Positions 10,642-18,043 of a stretch of 25,809 bases of DNA are shown piece after piece (the stretch's first letter is position 1; the number at the start of each line of letters is the position of its first letter). A program made the translations under genes and the position numbers. The notes below the pieces were generated by a model that had not been told where the DNA came from, did no database searches, and saw nothing but the letters and a program-made list of their open reading frames with translations. The stretch covers positions 1 through 25,809 of the forward strand of contig JADJEQ010000031.1 in NCBI GenBank assembly GCA_016709025.1, in the 5' to 3' direction. This DNA comes from Bacteroidales bacterium (GTDB lineage: Bacteria > Bacteroidota > Bacteroidia > Bacteroidales > Lentimicrobiaceae).

Positions 10642-11753
10642 TACTTTTTATCCGGATCGATTTCAAAGTTCCATTGTGTTGCATTGTACTTATCAATTTC
10701 TGTCATGGCATATACAGCAAAGGTAGCCAGCCAGTGTTCACCTTCGTAATTGCCATCAGAAATAAATGGCAATGAATGAAAAAGATGAAATTGTGCAGCA
10801 TCGCCAAAAAGAATCTTACCCAATCCGTCAACTTTTCTGCCTATAAAGCAGAGAGCCCAGGCCCTTGAAAAATTCAACCCATCAAGATGCACCAGTTTAC
10901 CATCGCTGCGGTCGATCACCTCAGCCGGCTCACTGGGAATGTAAATTCCGGCTGAGTTATTGTCAGGGAGGAAGTTCCTGATCCACTCGTTAAATTCTTT
11001 GTCGGGTAAAATTCTTGCCATCAGTTCAGCTTCGGTCAGACAGGGTGACAGAAAATCGAACCCACTTGGTTCCCATGAAACGGGGCAGTTTTTGTCGTTC
11101 AGGTAAAAATCCCTGGCCCTCGCCACAATGATTGCTTCAAGATCCTTATTTTGCGTTGTACGGGCATAATCCAGCGCAAATGCCAGCCCGAAGGCAGTGT
11201 TGGTATGCTCCCTACCCTGATCGGGTAAACCAGCTTCGGCAAAAAGGCAATATAATAGCTGCTTATCAAATCAGACAGCGGCTGGAGGGCCGATTCCCAT
11301 ATCCTGGCCTGCGGGTCCTCCCAGGTATGAAGTTCTTCGGCAAGCTTAAGCAGCCAGGCCCAGCCATAAGTGCGTTCGAAGGATTTGTTATTGCTGTCGA
11401 GGAAAAAATTTACCTCCAGGGCGATGTTTTCAGCGGTCAGATTACTGCCGACTGCTGCCCGGATAGCGGGGGCTTCGGGCATCCCGGGATGCAGCTTTAA
11501 CAGCTTCACAAGCATCCAGTGGCCATGTACCGACGAATGCCAGTCGAAACAACCGTAAAAAGCCGGGCGGTATTCCCTTACCGGTTTCACATCGCGGTCG
11601 CTGCCCAGCACTTCACCGGGTTTGTTGGGGTATTCCTGCTGTATGCATTTCAAAGCCATTTTCGCAAAATGCGAGGATCTATCCTGCGTAAGCATTTGTT
11701 GCGCATTCAGATTGATAGTTGAAAGCAGAATAATCAACAACAATTTTTTTCAT
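10642..11753 (-). CDS. DUF2891 family exported protein, two frameshifts
   Basis: Family of unknown function, typically about 350-370 residues. The mature part reads SSHFAKMALKCIQQEYP, FYGCFDWHSSVHGHWMLVKL, a TYGWAWLLKLAEELHTW segment, GREHTNTAFGLAFALDYART, and later SWEPSGFDFLSPCLTEAELM with GLNFSRAWAL. The GCFDWHSSVHGHW and EPSGFDFLSP blocks are hallmarks of DUF2891 and suggest an alpha/alpha-barrel-like fold. Two breaks are seen. A run of seven A bases (minus strand, at 11744-11750) disconnects the ATG at 11753 from the downstream frame; with six A bases the start reads MKKLLLIILLSTINLNAQQ, a clean signal peptide. A second indel lies near 11245. It is the last gene of the minus-strand block and converges on the deacylase gene. 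Confidence 0.85.
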
Positions 11754-11995
11754 GGGTGCAGTATTTTCTGCAAAATAAGTATTTTTTTCAGAATATATGC
11801 AAGCTGATAAATCCACTTTAGTAATGGAAGAATATGCAATAAATCACCATTGGTAATGGAGGTTTCAAATCCAGAATAGCCTGGATATTAAATCCTGCTT
11901 ATTGTAGTTTCAATTTCAGGCAAAACTCTTTCTGAAAGAAGCCCAGATAAGTCAGTATTTATTGAATTGGGAATACACTTTGTGTGTATACAAAA

Positions 11996-12035
11996 GAGAA
12001 AAGCAGTTACAAATTTCTTCGTAACTGCTTTTCTC
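11996..12035 (-). terminator. Rho-independent terminator after tRNA-Gln
   Basis: GAGAAAAGCAGTTAC (11996-12010) pairs perfectly with GTAACTGCTTTTCTC (12021-12035) around a 10-base loop. On the minus strand the stem is followed by TTTTG. It lies 6 bases past the 3' end of the tRNA. The 11754-11995 interval upstream holds only small imperfect hairpins (such as 11868-11888) and no gene that I can support. Confidence 0.85.
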
Positions 12036-12041
12036 ATTTTG

Positions 12042-12113
12042 TTGACCTACCAGGGTCGAACCTGGACTCTTCTGATCCAGAATCAGACGTGTTGCCAGTT
12101 ACACCATAGGTCA
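12042..12113 (-). tRNA. tRNA-Gln (anticodon CUG)
   Basis: The minus strand folds as a tRNA: acceptor TGACCTA (12113-12107) pairs with TAGGTCA (12049-12043), anticodon stem TCTGA/TCAGA encloses loop TTCTGGA giving anticodon CTG, and the T arm reads CCAGGTTCGACCCTGG. The discriminator base is A. CCA is not encoded. It lies about 50 bases after the glnS stop, in the same orientation, with its own predicted promoter and terminator. Confidence 0.95.
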
Positions 12114-12125
12114 GTAACCGGGCTG

Positions 12126-12155
12126 CAAAAATACAAAATGTTTTTCGCCTGCAAA
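12126..12155 (-). promoter_or_regulatory. Predicted promoter of tRNA-Gln
   Basis: On the minus strand TTTG (12155-12152), 18 bases, then TATTTTTG (12133-12126) match the Bacteroidota -33/-7 elements, ending 12 bases before the tRNA 5' end. The gap between glnS and the tRNA consists almost wholly of this promoter. Confidence 0.55.
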
Positions 12156-12162
12156 TTTTTAG

Positions 12163-13871
12163 CTATTTATTTGCATTAGATTTTGCCCACGAATCTTTGA
12201 GTGCCACGGTGCGGTTAAAAAACAGGTTTACCAGGCTTTGAATCGATGTCGGTACAGAAGTATCCCAAACGTTCAAACTGGTATTTATCAAGTGTTTGGG
12301 TATTGGCGACAGAAGATTCAACATACCCTTTCACCACTTTAAGTGAATCGGGGTTGAGGGTTTTCTTGTAATCCTCTCCTTCCGGGACATCCTCGGGATC
12401 TTCGCCCATAAACAACCGGTCGTATAGCCTGATCTCCGCTTCAATCGAATGACTGGCCGAAACCCAGTGCAGGGTTCCTTTTACTTTCCGGGTGCTGTCC
12501 GACCGTCCGCTAAGGGTTTCAGGATCGTGGGTGCAATGAATTTCGGTGATTTCATCGGTAAGTGGATCTCAACCACCGATTCGCATTTGATGATATATGC
12601 ATATTTCAGACGGACTTCACGACCAGGGGCCAGGCGGAAAAAATTTGATGGAGGATCTTCCATAAAGTCTTCACGCTCAATATAAAGCTCTCTTGTAAAG
12701 GCTACTTTACGGGTGCCGGCATCAGGATCTTCCGGGTTATTACTGCGTTCATTTCTTCAACCACTCCTTCAGGGAAACTGGTGATAACAAGCTTAACGGG
12801 TTAATAACGCCCATAACGCGATTTGCGCGCTTGTTCAGATCTTCCCGGATGCAGAATTCCAGCAGTCCGACATCAATCACGTTTTCACGTTTAGCCACGC
12901 CAACAATATCTGCAAAATTGCGGATGGATTCCGGGGTATAACCCCTGCGCCGCAAACCCGAAATGGTTGGCATGCGCGGATCATCCCATCCACTCACGTA
13001 GTTGTTTTTGACCAGTTCCAGCAATTTGCGCTTGCTCATCACGGTGTAGGTGATATTCAGCCGGGCAAACTCAATCTGCTGGGGAGCGAAAATCTCCAGT
13101 TCACGGATACACCAGTCATATAAGGGACGATGTACTTCAAATTCGAGGGTACAGATGCTATGGGTAATTCCTTCAATGCTGTCGCTCTGTCCGTGGGCGA
13201 AATCGTACATCGGATAGATGCACCATTGGTTACCTGTCCGGTGGTGATCGGTGTGGATAATCCGGTAGAGTAGGGGGATCGCGCAGGTGCATATTGGGTG
13301 ACGACATATCTATTTTAGCCCTGAGCACCCGGGCTCCTTCGGCAAATTCCCCGGCTTTCATTCGGCGGAAAAGGTCCAGATTTTCTTCAACACTGCGGTT
13401 TCGGTAAGGGCTTTCCTGGCCCGGGCGGGTAGGAGAGCCTTTTTGTTCGGCGATTTGTTCGGCAGTGAGGTCACAAACATAGGCTTTCCCTTTCAGGATA
13501 AGCTTTTCGGCAAATTCATAAATCTGCTGGAAATAATCGGAGGCAAAAAACTCACGGTCTTGCCAGTCGAATCCAAGCCAATGTACATCATCGCGGATGG
13601 AATCAACGTACTCAACATCCTCTTTTACAGGATTGGTATCATCGAAGCGGAGGTTGCATTGACCATTATACTTGAGGGCAGTTCCAAAGTTCAGGCAAAT
13701 AGACTTGGCATGGCCGATATGAAGATACCCATTTGGCTCCGGTGGGAAGCGGGTGTGAACACGTCCACCGTTTTTGCCATTACGGATATCCTCCTCAATC
13801 ATGGCATGAATAAAATTGGTTGGCGTTTTGTTTTCGCCAGTAACTTCAGACGCAGGTTTAAGCTCGTTCAT
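12163..13871 (-). CDS. glnS: Glutamine--tRNA ligase, several frameshifts
   Basis: Class I synthetase charging tRNA-Gln directly with glutamine in the cytosol. The start at 13871 opens MNELKPASEV; then come GGRVHTRFPPEPNGYLHIGH (HIGH motif), LRFDDTNPVKEDVEYVDSI, PMYDFAHGQSDSIEGITHS, EFARLNITYTVMSKRKLLEL (MSKRK, the KMSKS loop) and GWDDPRMPTISGLRRRGYTP. The C-terminal beta-barrel domain is split, with pieces including LYDRLFMGEDPEDVPEG and YQFERLGYFC, ending NRTVALKDSWAKSNANK. Breaks are near 13255, 12765, 12480-12600 and 12225; the last is a T run one base too long. The rejoined length is about 569 residues, close to E. coli GlnRS. Its cognate tRNA-Gln lies directly downstream. The promoter box at 13897-13904 supports the chosen start. 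Confidence 0.95.
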
Positions 13872-13896
13872 GCTAAATCATTTTTATTAAAGCATG

Positions 13897-13904
13897 CAAA
13901 GATA
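13897..13904 (-). promoter_or_regulatory. Predicted -7 element of the glnS promoter
   Basis: Minus-strand TATCTTTG lies about 26 bases upstream of the glnS ATG. The first heptad repeat starts at 13906, one base beyond the box, so the whole -33 region is repeat sequence and lacks TTTG. Confidence 0.55.
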
Positions 13905-13905
13905 C

Positions 13906-14010
13906 GGAATTCGGAATTCGGATTTCGGAATTCGGATTTCGGATTTCCTGAGAGACAAGGAATTCGGATTTTGGATGTGAATTCGGATTGCGGATTTCTG
14001 ATTTCGGATA
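13906..14010. repeat. Degenerate heptamer array GGAWTTC
   Basis: Six in-register copies run from 13906 to 13947 (GGAATTC, GGAATTC, GGATTTC, GGAATTC, GGATTTC, GGATTTC). An insert containing GAGACAAGG follows, then further copies and variants (GGAATTC, GGATTTT, GGATTGC, GGATTTC, TGATTTC). The variant TTTCTGATTTC reappears as reverse complement in the array at 16347-16381. Confidence 0.9.
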
Positions 14011-14160
14011 AAGAGACAAAAGAGGAGCGGGAGACAAGGAGAATTTCCAATTCACAATTTCCATTTTCCACAATACTTTATAGCCTGATAGTAGGCTTCT
14101 CCTTGTCCCCATTTCTCCTTGTCCCCGTGTCTGCTGCAAAAGAAACGAAATCTCCCGGTT
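14011..14160. repeat. Repeat mosaic with inverted GACAAGGAGAA copies
   Basis: GAGACAAGGAGAA ending at 14043 faces two direct copies of TTCTCCTTGTCCCC (14097-14110 and 14113-14126), so an 11-base core is inverted around a 53-base loop. The loop starts with heptads (AATTTCC, AATTCAC, AATTTCC, ATTTTCC). No gene is supported in the whole 13872-14226 gap, which is almost entirely repeat. Confidence 0.65.
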
Positions 14161-14162
14161 AA

Positions 14163-14226
14163 GCCCCATGCCCCATGCTCTGTGCCCTGCGCTCTGTGCT
14201 CTGCGCCCTGTGCCCTGTGCCCTGTG
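14163..14226. repeat. Degenerate heptamer array RTGCYCT ending at the mntP stop
   Basis: Eight or nine consecutive heptads of the form ATGCCCC, ATGCTCT, GTGCCCT, GCGCTCT, GTGCTCT, GCGCCCT, GTGCCCT run to 14226. The mntP stop codon occupies 14227-14229, so the array begins immediately after it on the coding strand. The same family occurs at 22028-22112. Confidence 0.9.
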
Positions 14227-14793
14227 CTAAAGGAGGTGTTCGGCCAGAATTTTGACACCGATTCCGATCAGGATCAGCCCACCCAGCATTTCCATGCGCT
14301 TACCGAGTTTTGCCCCGGCTTTCTTGCCAAAAAGTATGCCCAGCATCGACATGATAAAAGTTACGCTTCCGATGATAATCACTGGCAGCAGGATGGTTGT
14401 GGTATCCGGTGTTTGAAGAAAAGCAAAACTAACACCAACAATCAGGGCATCGATGCTTGTGGCCAGTGACATAGTCAATAAAACAACGGGTTTTAAAGGG
14501 TTGAAACTGTTCCTTTGCTCTTCGGGCTTCAGGCTTTCATAAATCATTTTCATTCCCAACAAGGCAAGCAGGCCAAAAGCGATCCAATGATCGAGGTAAG
14601 CGAGTTCGTCGCGCACTGTTAAGCCGGCCAGCCAGCCCAGCATTGGCATCAACGCCTGAAAAAGCCAGGGAGAAAGCAATGATGCAGGCTTTATAGAAAC
14701 GGATTCCGGGTAATATCAGCCACTGCTGACTGAGACGGCAAATGAATCGAATGAGAGGCCCAATGCCAGCAACAGTAAAGTTACAACTTCCAT
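14227..14793 (-). CDS. mntP: Manganese efflux pump MntP, two frameshifts near the 5' end
   Basis: Inner-membrane exporter that protects cells from excess Mn(II); about 188 residues, the family norm. The start at 14793 opens MEVVTLLLLALGLSFDSFAV with the first family motif DSFAVS. After two missing bases (near 14725 and 14665) the frame continues through FQALMPMLGWLAGL, WIAFGLLALLGMKMIYESL, the second motif region MSLATSIDALIVGVSFAFL with its conserved Asp, VIIIGSVTFIMSMLGILFG and the terminal MLGGLILIGIGVKILAEHLL. Six transmembrane segments are expected. It follows the FMN-binding gene on the same strand with a 57-base gap but has its own -7 box (14814-14821). No mntP-type riboswitch (yybP-ykoY) is visible; the gap is too short for one. 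Confidence 0.9.
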
Positions 14794-14813
14794 TTATCCG
14801 GATTGTGAGCCGG

Positions 14814-14821
14814 CAAAAGTA
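14814..14821 (-). promoter_or_regulatory. Predicted -7 element of the mntP promoter
   Basis: Minus-strand TACTTTTG matches TAnnTTTG and lies 20 bases upstream of the mntP ATG. No clear -33 element is seen. Confidence 0.45.
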
Positions 14822-14850
14822 GAGGTTTTTAGCGAAACGGCAAATTACAG

Positions 14851-15384
14851 TTACCGTAGCAGATTTTGTTCATAAAGTTTCTGCAGCATTGTCAGTGATT
14901 CTGCAACAGATTCGGTGAGGCTGGTTCCGGAAATGGTAGCACCTGATAATGCATCAATGCTTTGACCGTAAACGGGAATATGATCAGGCGAAATTCCATT
15001 AAATCCGCTTAACCAATTTTTACTTTTTACAGCTCCACCATGTGAATCAGGATAATTCAATATTGTTACTTCAATAATTTTAAGATTGGTATCCACAATC
15101 ATAGCGTACTCAAATTCATGGTAGCGTCCCCAGATTTTGTCGGCCATCAGCCACCCAAAACTGTTGCCGTTTGTACGAACTGCAAACCATTTTCCATCGG
15201 CATTTACGATATCAATATCAGTGATGCTGTCTGCAGCCAGATCAAGCCTGATAAGCTCAACCTTCACCCCTCGATTTAGAGAAGTAAGCGTTTGGTTCAG
15301 TTTTCTCGAACTATCCCTCGATAATACAGGTTCGTCCGACACCATCGAAACAGTTATAAAAAAGAGGATAAGAAGAATTTTCAC
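14851..15384 (-). CDS. Exported FMN-binding domain protein (RnfG/NqrC-like)
   Basis: Intact 177-residue protein. GTG at 15384 starts MKILLILFFITVSMVS, a probable signal peptide, so the protein should act outside the cytoplasm. The FMN_bind domain covers most of the rest; its hallmark DALSGAT (residues 144-150) fits the Dxx(S/T)GA(T/S) site where the flavin transferase ApbE attaches FMN covalently to the Thr (T150). The preceding NYPDSHGGAV and KNWLSGFNG also fit this domain. Such proteins pass electrons in extracytoplasmic redox chains. No rnf, nqr or apbE gene is in view, so the partner is unknown. It is followed by mntP. The GTG start is the only one giving a signal peptide. Confidence 0.82.
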   Translation of the reverse strand: MKILLILFFITVSMVSDEPVLSRDSSRKLNQTLTSLNRGVKVELIRLDLAADSITDIDIVNADGKWFAVRTNGNSFGWLMADKIWGRYHEFEYAMIVDTNLKIIEVTILNYPDSHGGAVKSKNWLSGFNGISPDHIPVYGQSIDALSGATISGTSLTESVAESLTMLQKLYEQNLLR

Positions 15385-15511
15385 AGATCAAACAATCTTT
15401 CCGGCAGGTTGGATTTAAGTAAAAACTGCGACAAGACCAGTATGGTATAATCCATGAGTAGGGAAAAAGTCATTTTTATAAAAAGTTGTTTCAGGGTTTC
15501 CGGAGAAATAA

Positions 15512-15539
15512 AAAACCGGTTCTAAAAAGAACCGGTTTT
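15512..15539 (-). terminator. Rho-independent terminator after tRNA-Cys
   Basis: AAAACCGGTTCT (15512-15523) and AGAACCGGTTTT (15528-15539) form a perfect 12-base stem with an AAAA loop; on the minus strand it continues into a T-rich run. It sits 3 bases past the tRNA 3' end. Confidence 0.85.
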
Positions 15540-15542
15540 GAG

Positions 15543-15613
15543 AGGTCTCGAGCGGATTCGAACCGCTGTAGAAGGTTTTGCAGACCTCTGCCTAGCCACT
15601 CGGCCACGAGACC
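15543..15613 (-). tRNA. tRNA-Cys (anticodon GCA)
   Basis: On the minus strand acceptor GGTCTCG/CGAGACC pair, the anticodon loop CTGCAAA gives anticodon GCA, and the T arm reads AGCGGTTCGAATCCGCT. The discriminator is U, a known cysteine identity base. CCA is not encoded. Length 71 bases. Confidence 0.95.
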
Positions 15614-15624
15614 CTGATGCGGTG

Positions 15625-15632
15625 CAAAAGTA
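15625..15632 (-). promoter_or_regulatory. Predicted -7 element of the tRNA-Cys promoter
   Basis: Minus-strand TACTTTTG lies 11 bases upstream of the tRNA 5' end, the same geometry as at tRNA-Gln. No TTTG is found at -33. Confidence 0.45.
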
Positions 15633-15683
15633 CTAAAAATCTGAAATTGATAACGAAATTTTTTTCAGTGGATTAAAAACCTG

Positions 15684-15908
15684 TTAATCAGTGTGTTTTA
15701 GTCTTTCGGGGTGTAGAACTGGATGGTTTTCTGCAAATATTGGCAGACACTCCGGGCACAGACAATAGTTGAATTCATTGCTCAGTTTTTCAGCATACTC
15801 AGGTGATATGGTATAATTATAACACCAGCAACCTTTGGAATGAAGACATTCAAACTGCCGGCCACAGCGCGGGCAGGTTTTTAGAGCTGGATTTAACGAA
15901 TCATTCAA
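15684..15908 (-). CDS. Cysteine-rich CWC family protein
   Basis: Intact 74-residue protein rich in cysteine: TCPRCGRQFEC near the N-terminus, then GCWCYNYTIS, and CLCPECLP near residues 49-56. The CPxCG...CWC arrangement is the signature of the Cys-rich CWC family, of unknown function and probably metal binding. The start appears to be a TTG at 15908 overlapping the last codons of folB by eight bases, so the two are probably translationally coupled. No signal peptide or membrane segment is seen. Confidence 0.8.
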   Translation of the reverse strand: MNDSLNPALKTCPRCGRQFECLHSKGCWCYNYTISPEYAEKLSNEFNYCLCPECLPIFAENHPVLHPERLKHTD

Positions 15909-16266
15909 ATATATCGTCGCTGTTCAGGGTAACACAAACACGGTCAATCTTGCCGCCGAGAGGTGGATTTAATTTCGAGATTTTTACCTCCGCATCGGTT
16001 ACATCGGGAAAACGGGCATGCACGGCATGGAGTATCCGATGGGCCACGTGTTCAAGGAGATGGGATTTGTTCTCCATCTCCAGTTTAACCGTTTGATAAA
16101 CGGTGAGATAATTTACTGTGTCGTGCAGATTATCGCTTCTTTCGGCCTGGTGGGTGTCGACCTGGATAAACAGGTCAACCATAAAGCGGGTTCCGATCAC
16201 CTGCTCTTCCTTAAAATGGCCGTGGTAGGAAAAAAATTCCATTCCTTCGATCGAGATCATGCCCAT
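15901..16266 (-). CDS. folB: Dihydroneopterin aldolase
   Basis: Cytosolic folate-pathway enzyme converting 7,8-dihydroneopterin to 6-hydroxymethyl-dihydropterin and glycolaldehyde. Intact, 121 residues from ATG at 16266, the usual FolB length. Features: ISIEGMEFFSYHGHFKEE (N-terminal strand plus conserved Glu), VNYLTVYQTV with the active-site Tyr (residue 53), SHLLEHVAHRIL, and VKISKLNPPLGG with the active-site Lys (residue 98). An in-frame ATG-like start further upstream (16284) would place the start inside the predicted -7 box (16282-16289), so 16266 is preferred. It overlaps the CWC gene at its 3' end. Confidence 0.92.
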   Translation of the reverse strand: MGMISIEGMEFFSYHGHFKEEQVIGTRFMVDLFIQVDTHQAERSDNLHDTVNYLTVYQTVKLEMENKSHLLEHVAHRILHAVHARFPDVTDAEVKISKLNPPLGGKIDRVCVTLNSDDIFE

Positions 16267-16281
16267 GGTTCGGGTTTTTAG

Positions 16282-16289
16282 CAAAGATA
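16282..16289 (-). promoter_or_regulatory. Predicted -7 element of the folB promoter
   Basis: Minus-strand TATCTTTG, exact TAnnTTTG, 15 bases upstream of the chosen folB ATG. The GTAAAAA heptad array begins 12 bases farther upstream, occupying the -33 region. Confidence 0.55.
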
Positions 16290-16300
16290 GCCAAAGAGAA

Positions 16301-16335
16301 GTAAAGAGTTGAAAGTAAAAAGTAAAAAGTTAAGT
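16301..16335. repeat. Heptamer array GTAAAAA, five units
   Basis: Five exact-length heptads: GTAAAGA, GTTGAAA, GTAAAAA, GTAAAAA, GTTAAGT. The same family occurs at 19233-19294 and, as reverse complement, at 9993-10027. Confidence 0.88.
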
Positions 16336-16346
16336 TTCGGGAAGGC

Positions 16347-16381
16347 AGAAATCGGAAATCAGAAGTCGAGAATCAGAAGTG
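16347..16381. repeat. Heptamer array AGAAATC, five units
   Basis: Five exact-length heptads: AGAAATC, GGAAATC, AGAAGTC, GAGAATC, AGAAGTG. It is the reverse complement of the TTTCTGATTTC part of the array near 14000. The remaining 16382-16572 shows no gene or repeat that I can support. Confidence 0.85.
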
Positions 16382-16572
16382 GGTTGACAAAGCAAGTTAA
16401 AACCATCCATATTGTGGAAAGGACCAAGGTTGTTCTCTAATATCTGACCCCTGTCTTTTCCTTCAACTATATTGGGAAATTCCATTTTGTTATAGCATCA
16501 TAAAAAGCTGTCGGCTTAAATTTTTTGTTAATATTATGTTAAAGTAAATAATTGTATATCAATGAAATGAAC

Positions 16573-16602
16573 TTGGTTACTCCCAATAGCGTTATATACT
16601 TG
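16573..16602 (+). promoter_or_regulatory. Predicted promoter of the exported cupin gene
   Basis: TTG (16573-16575), exactly 19 bases, then TATACTTG (16595-16602) closely match the Bacteroidota -33/-7 layout. The leader to the ATG at 16706 would be about 95 bases. Confidence 0.5.
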
Positions 16603-16705
16603 TGCCAACAAAGCAGTTGAATTTAATGATGAATTTTTGTATCAGAAAAGTGAAAACAAACCTGAATAGTAATTCAAATCCATTAACTGTAAAGTCCGGA
16701 AAACT

Positions 16706-17272
16706 ATGAAAAGAGGAAATTTTATTGCATCTATTTTTACTTTAATAGTAACACCATTGTTTGCAATTCCTGAAACAATTATAAATAATACTGGTATGGA
16801 TAAAGGGTTTAAAATCAAAGCAGGAGAAGGCCGGATTCATGGACATATCAAATTAAAAGGGGTAAACTCCAATGTTCTGGATGTTAAAATATCCGGTGCC
16901 GACACCAATGGAGAACTTGCGATATTTGAACAAACATCACTCTCTCAGGGTAAAGGAACACCATTGCATATTCACGATACCCAGGATGAAATCTTTTATG
17001 TGAATGAAGGCACCTATTATTTTCAGGTTGGGGATGAAAAGTTTAATCTGACCATCGGCGACAGTATTTTTTTACCCCGAAAGGTTCCCCATGCCTGGAC
17101 CCAGGTGTCTGAAAAAGGGAAAATGACTGTAGTGGTGCAACCGGCAGGAAAATTAGAGAATTTTTTTATAACCATGTCGGCTCTGGATCACGAACCCACC
17201 CTCAAAGAAATTGAAAAGATTTTCGCCGATAATGAGATGCAGGTGGTCGGGCCGCCACTGGCAATTGATTAG
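16706..17272 (+). CDS. Exported cupin-domain protein
   Basis: Intact 188-residue protein. Residues 1-20 (MKRGNFIASIFTLIVTPLFA) form a signal peptide, so the cupin acts outside the cytoplasm. The cupin core has motif 1 PLHIHDTQDEIFYVNEG (His88, His90, Glu95) and motif 2 GDSIFLPRKVPHAW (His129), giving the full 3-His/1-Glu metal set. Motif 2 has Lys where PxG is usual. Ligand and reaction cannot be told from sequence; relatives include sugar-, quercetin- and auxin-type binding cupins. It is divergent from folB and has a good predicted promoter. No neighbouring gene suggests a pathway. Confidence 0.82.
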   Translation: MKRGNFIASIFTLIVTPLFAIPETIINNTGMDKGFKIKAGEGRIHGHIKLKGVNSNVLDVKISGADTNGELAIFEQTSLSQGKGTPLHIHDTQDEIFYVNEGTYYFQVGDEKFNLTIGDSIFLPRKVPHAWTQVSEKGKMTVVVQPAGKLENFFITMSALDHEPTLKEIEKIFADNEMQVVGPPLAID

Positions 17273-17344
17273 TAAAAAGCAATAACCTAAAGAAGAAATT
17301 GAAATAACTGATTTTTTCAAAATAGAATGAAAAGATTTTATTTA

Positions 17345-17373
17345 TTGATTTACCCGGGAACATCCTATTTTTC
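17345..17373 (+). promoter_or_regulatory. Possible promoter of the gene at 17446
   Basis: TTG (17345-17347), 18 bases, then TATTTTTC (17366-17373), a one-mismatch -7 element. Weak prediction. Confidence 0.3.
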
Positions 17374-17445
17374 GGACACCGGTTAATTTGAAATTCCTCT
17401 TTAAAAAGATTATTAACAAATTCAGGTCTTTAAATTTCTAAAATC

Positions 17446-17913
17446 ATGATCGACATCCCTGCACTCATTGCTACGGCCGCTTCGGCTGTTGGGTTATTTG
17501 ATAAAATTGCCGACCAGGTTCAGCGTTTTATAAAGAAAGATGTACCTGCAGAAGTTCCGCCCGAATACAGAATGAAAATTGAAAAAGAAGGGGATTCACT
17601 GGTAAGTAAAAACCAGGGAGTTGTGATGCAGCGTATAACCTTTGCTGATTTTGAAAAGTTACCGGATGATGTTTTATTGCATATCAAAACCCTGGAAAGG
17701 TCTATGCAAAACTATTATGCTATCTGGAGCGCTGTATACCCGACACTTTCACTTGAGATTGATCCGGTTAAGAAAGTTAAAATAGAATTATCTTTAAGAC
17801 AGGAAGTATTATCCATGAAAAATGACCTGGAAAGAATCTTAAAGTTTTTGGAAGACTGCGGATTCTGGTTGGACGATCACTATCTTGGGATCAGGGACAT
17901 TGAAGAACTATAA
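17446..17913 (+). CDS. Hypothetical protein, mostly helical
   Basis: Intact 155-residue protein that I do not recognise. It begins MIDIPALIATAASAVGLFDK, a mildly hydrophobic helix that is more likely amphipathic than a signal peptide, followed by a charged helix DQVQRFIKKDVPAEVPPEYR. The rest alternates charged and hydrophobic residues consistent with long helices (KLPDDVLLHIKTLERSMQNY, KVKIELSLRQEVLSMKNDL, ERILKFLEDCGFWLDDHYLG). Probably cytosolic and a helical bundle. A hairpin follows the stop. Codon usage looks like its neighbours and the gene is unbroken. Confidence 0.65.
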   Translation: MIDIPALIATAASAVGLFDKIADQVQRFIKKDVPAEVPPEYRMKIEKEGDSLVSKNQGVVMQRITFADFEKLPDDVLLHIKTLERSMQNYYAIWSAVYPTLSLEIDPVKKVKIELSLRQEVLSMKNDLERILKFLEDCGFWLDDHYLGIRDIEEL

Positions 17914-17919
17914 TTGATC

Positions 17920-17968
17920 AAACCGGCCTTGGATAATCCATTTGCAAAGGTTATTATCCTGCCGGTTT
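17920..17968 (+). terminator. Hairpin after the gene at 17446, terminator-like
   Basis: AAACCGGC (17920-17927) pairs with GCCGGTTT (17961-17968), and GGATAAT inside pairs with ATTATCC, making a long interrupted stem. There is no T run after it, so intrinsic termination is uncertain. Confidence 0.4.
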
Positions 17969-18043
17969 CGCAGTAGGTAGTAAAACTCCTGGTATTTCAA
18001 AGAATGAGAAACATAAATTAATAACCTGCATTAAACCGGTATC

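Noticed and set aside
10528..10749. Small plus-strand open frame after the deacylase
   Set aside because: It overlaps the 3' end of the DUF2891 gene on the other strand and shows no family or start signal of its own.
11132..11500. 122-residue plus-strand frame
   Set aside because: Antisense to the DUF2891 coding region, which has clear family blocks on the minus strand.
13443..14162. A 239-residue plus-strand open frame
   Set aside because: It is antisense to glnS and then runs into the repeat array; no family resemblance, while the minus strand has all GlnRS motifs.
14119..14469. Plus-strand frame with Cys/Pro-Cys-Ala-Leu repeats
   Set aside because: The repeating residues are the translation of the RTGCYCT heptads (period seven read in three frames) followed by antisense mntP.
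14794..14850. yybP-ykoY manganese riboswitch before mntP
   Set aside because: The gap is only 57 bases and contains a -7 promoter box 20 bases from the start, leaving no room for the riboswitch fold.
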